From assembly GCA_905236665.1 (NCBI GenBank), contig CAJONF010000133.1:1-6858 (forward strand): DNA of 6,858 bases. Reading direction: 5' to 3'. Source of the DNA: an uncultured Selenomonadaceae bacterium (GTDB lineage Bacteria > Bacillota > Negativicutes > Selenomonadales > Selenomonadaceae). Positions 5,652 to 6,858 of the stretch are shown here, piece by piece (positions within the stretch are counted from its first letter, which is position 1; every line of letters starts with the position of its first letter). A program made the position numbers and the translations under genes. The notes under the pieces were generated by a model that was given only the letters and a program-made list of their open reading frames with translations, did not search any database and was not told where the DNA came from.

Positions 5652-6858
5652 ATGGCAATGACGGTAGGTTATAACGCTACGGCAAATCGCGCTAAAATTT
5701 TTGCTGATAGGAACGACAAGGCACGCACTAAAAATCTTAGCAAACTCGCTAGCGGCATGAAAATTAATTCCGCCAGCGATGACGCTGCAAATTTTTCGAT
5801 AGGTTCGCGCATGAGGGTTAAACTTCGCGCCTTGGAACAAGACGTGCAAAACGTTCAGAATGGTAGCGCGATTTTAAACACAGCGGAAGGCGGCATCCAA
5901 GGACAAATTGATTTGCTCCGGACGATTCGCGAAAAAGTTATCGACGCCGCTAATGACCACAATACCGAAGATGATCGCCGCACAATTCAAAAGGAAATTG
6001 ACCATCTCTATACGCAAATGGAAAATCTCGCTTACGACACCGATTATAATTCCAAAAAACCTTTGCTCGCCGATAAACTCATTAGGTTGAGTGACGGCGA
6101 TTTAGAAGAAATTAACCAGACAAAATTAAATCTCATTAGTGACGCCGAATATGAAACGCTCGACAAAGTTTATGGTCCTTTTGCCGCGTTTGAAGAATAT
6201 TCTTCCGAAATTATTTCTACAAACGCAATGACCGGCGGTAGCAATGGTGAACTTCCCGTTATGTCAATGGATTTTTCTAGTTATACAGATGTCAGCCAAC
6301 TAAATGAAGTAGGGATTCGGGTTGGTGCTTCAAATTACGTTTTCACGAACGACACGAGTAAAAATTATCGCAACGCTTATAAAATTTCACTGGGTAGCAC
6401 CGTCAATGAAACGCTTAACAATTTAAAAAGCCGTGTTGGCGGAACGATTGACGGTATGAAACTTCAAATTCAAAATTATATCTCCGGTGCAAGCGGCGTG
6501 GGCGGCTCCAGTACCACTACATATCCTATTTGGCATACGGGCGCAGGCGCGGGTATCAGCGGTACTACAAGCGGCGGTATCACGAATCTTTCCAGCGATA
6601 CAGATTTGGATGAGGCGGCAAAGGCAACTTTAACGGTTAATCTGTCGAACGTGGCGAGCAATTCCGGTTTTCGTTTCAACAGTATAAATTTTCGCGTCAT
6701 TGCCCCTGGTGCAGAAACTGAAGGTACGGTTGACAGAACGCTAACCCTAGGACAAAGCGTCAACGGTTCGACAAATCTTTTTGACTACAGCTTTGACGGT
6801 AGCAAGTTGACTTTCACAGCTAAACAAAACGGCGACAATTACAACGGCTACAGTATCA
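5652..6858 (+). CDS. Flagellin-family protein, N-terminal part (C-terminus beyond window)
   Basis: The frame is open from ATG 5652 to the window end, 402 codons without a stop. Residues 1-140 form the conserved flagellin N-terminal helical domain: LSKLASGMKINSASDDAANF (29-48), IGSRMRVKLRALEQDVQNVQNG, LNTAEGGI, LLRTIREKVIDAAND (88-102) and DTDYNSKKPLL. This domain normally packs the filament core and is exported without a cleaved signal. Residues from about 145 on form a variable region rich in Gly, Ser, Thr and Asn with beta-strand character. It contains two segments that look related, about 206-285 and 329-402. No C-terminal flagellin domain has appeared by residue 402, so the full protein must be larger than a minimal flagellin. 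An in-frame GTG at 5643 would add three residues. It has its own promoter and no flagellar neighbours here. It could be a main or minor filament subunit, or a flagellin-like secreted protein; hook-associated FlgL is less likely because of the well-kept flagellin motif. Confidence 0.85.
   Translation, partial: MAMTVGYNATANRAKIFADRNDKARTKNLSKLASGMKINSASDDAANFSIGSRMRVKLRALEQDVQNVQNGSAILNTAEGGIQGQIDLLRTIREKVIDAANDHNTEDDRRTIQKEIDHLYTQMENLAYDTDYNSKKPLLADKLIRLSDGDLEEINQTKLNLISDAEYETLDKVYGPFAAFEEYSSEIISTNAMTGGSNGELPVMSMDFSSYTDVSQLNEVGIRVGASNYVFTNDTSKNYRNAYKISLGSTVNETLNNLKSRVGGTIDGMKLQIQNYISGASGVGGSSTTTYPIWHTGAGAGISGTTSGGITNLSSDTDLDEAAKATLTVNLSNVASNSGFRFNSINFRVIAPGAETEGTVDRTLTLGQSVNGSTNLFDYSFDGSKLTFTAKQNGDNYNGYSI

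Noticed and set aside
6476..6763. Antisense open frame of 95 codons in the flagellin-like gene.
   Set aside because: It mirrors the Gly/Ser/Thr-rich variable region and has no start signal or recognisable protein features.
1..6858. An undescribed multi-gene system such as a defence island, bacteriocin cluster or mobile element.
   Set aside because: The C39-like peptidase has no transporter or precursor-peptide neighbour here, there are no transposase, recombinase, phage or CRISPR signatures, and most of the window is housekeeping genes.

Overview
The window looks like a piece of a Gram-positive-lineage (Firmicutes) chromosome with moderate to low GC and many A/T runs. The valS-folC gene pair, strong AGGAGG-type ribosome binding sites and TTG starts point that way. 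A flagellin-type gene downstream and the style of the secreted proteins would suit a motile Negativicute such as a Selenomonas relative. That lineage call is inference, since no rRNA or other marker is present.

Layout. (1) Positions 1-545, minus strand: the N-terminal part of a secreted C39/papain-like cysteine peptidase, cut by the window edge. (2) Positions 546-662: a short divergent promoter region serving both flanking genes. (3) Positions 663-1679, plus strand: a membrane-anchored protein of unknown function. (4) Positions 1719-4367: a complete valyl-tRNA synthetase (valS) with a TTG start. (5) Positions 4354-5532: folylpolyglutamate synthase/dihydrofolate synthase (folC), overlapping the end of valS, with a 7-bp tandem repeat embedded in its reading frame. 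(6) Positions 5531-5570: a strong intrinsic terminator closing the valS-folC unit. (7) Positions 5571-5651: a putative promoter and ribosome binding site. (8) Position 5652 to the end: the N-terminal 402 codons of a flagellin-family protein with a long, partly repetitive variable region, cut by the window edge.

How the genes relate. valS and folC are translationally overlapping housekeeping genes (valine charging of tRNA; folate polyglutamylation) that share a terminator. The 338-aa anchored protein lies 39 bp upstream of valS with no terminator between, so it may feed transcription into valS. The peptidase is transcribed away from this unit. The flagellin-like gene is a separate transcription unit, and no other flagellar gene is visible. 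I see no tRNA, rRNA, CRISPR array, insertion sequence, phage gene or T-box leader. No stretch longer than about 120 bases lacks a gene. I find no convincing undescribed multi-gene system. The most unusual points are the heptamer repeat inside folC and the large flagellin-like protein.
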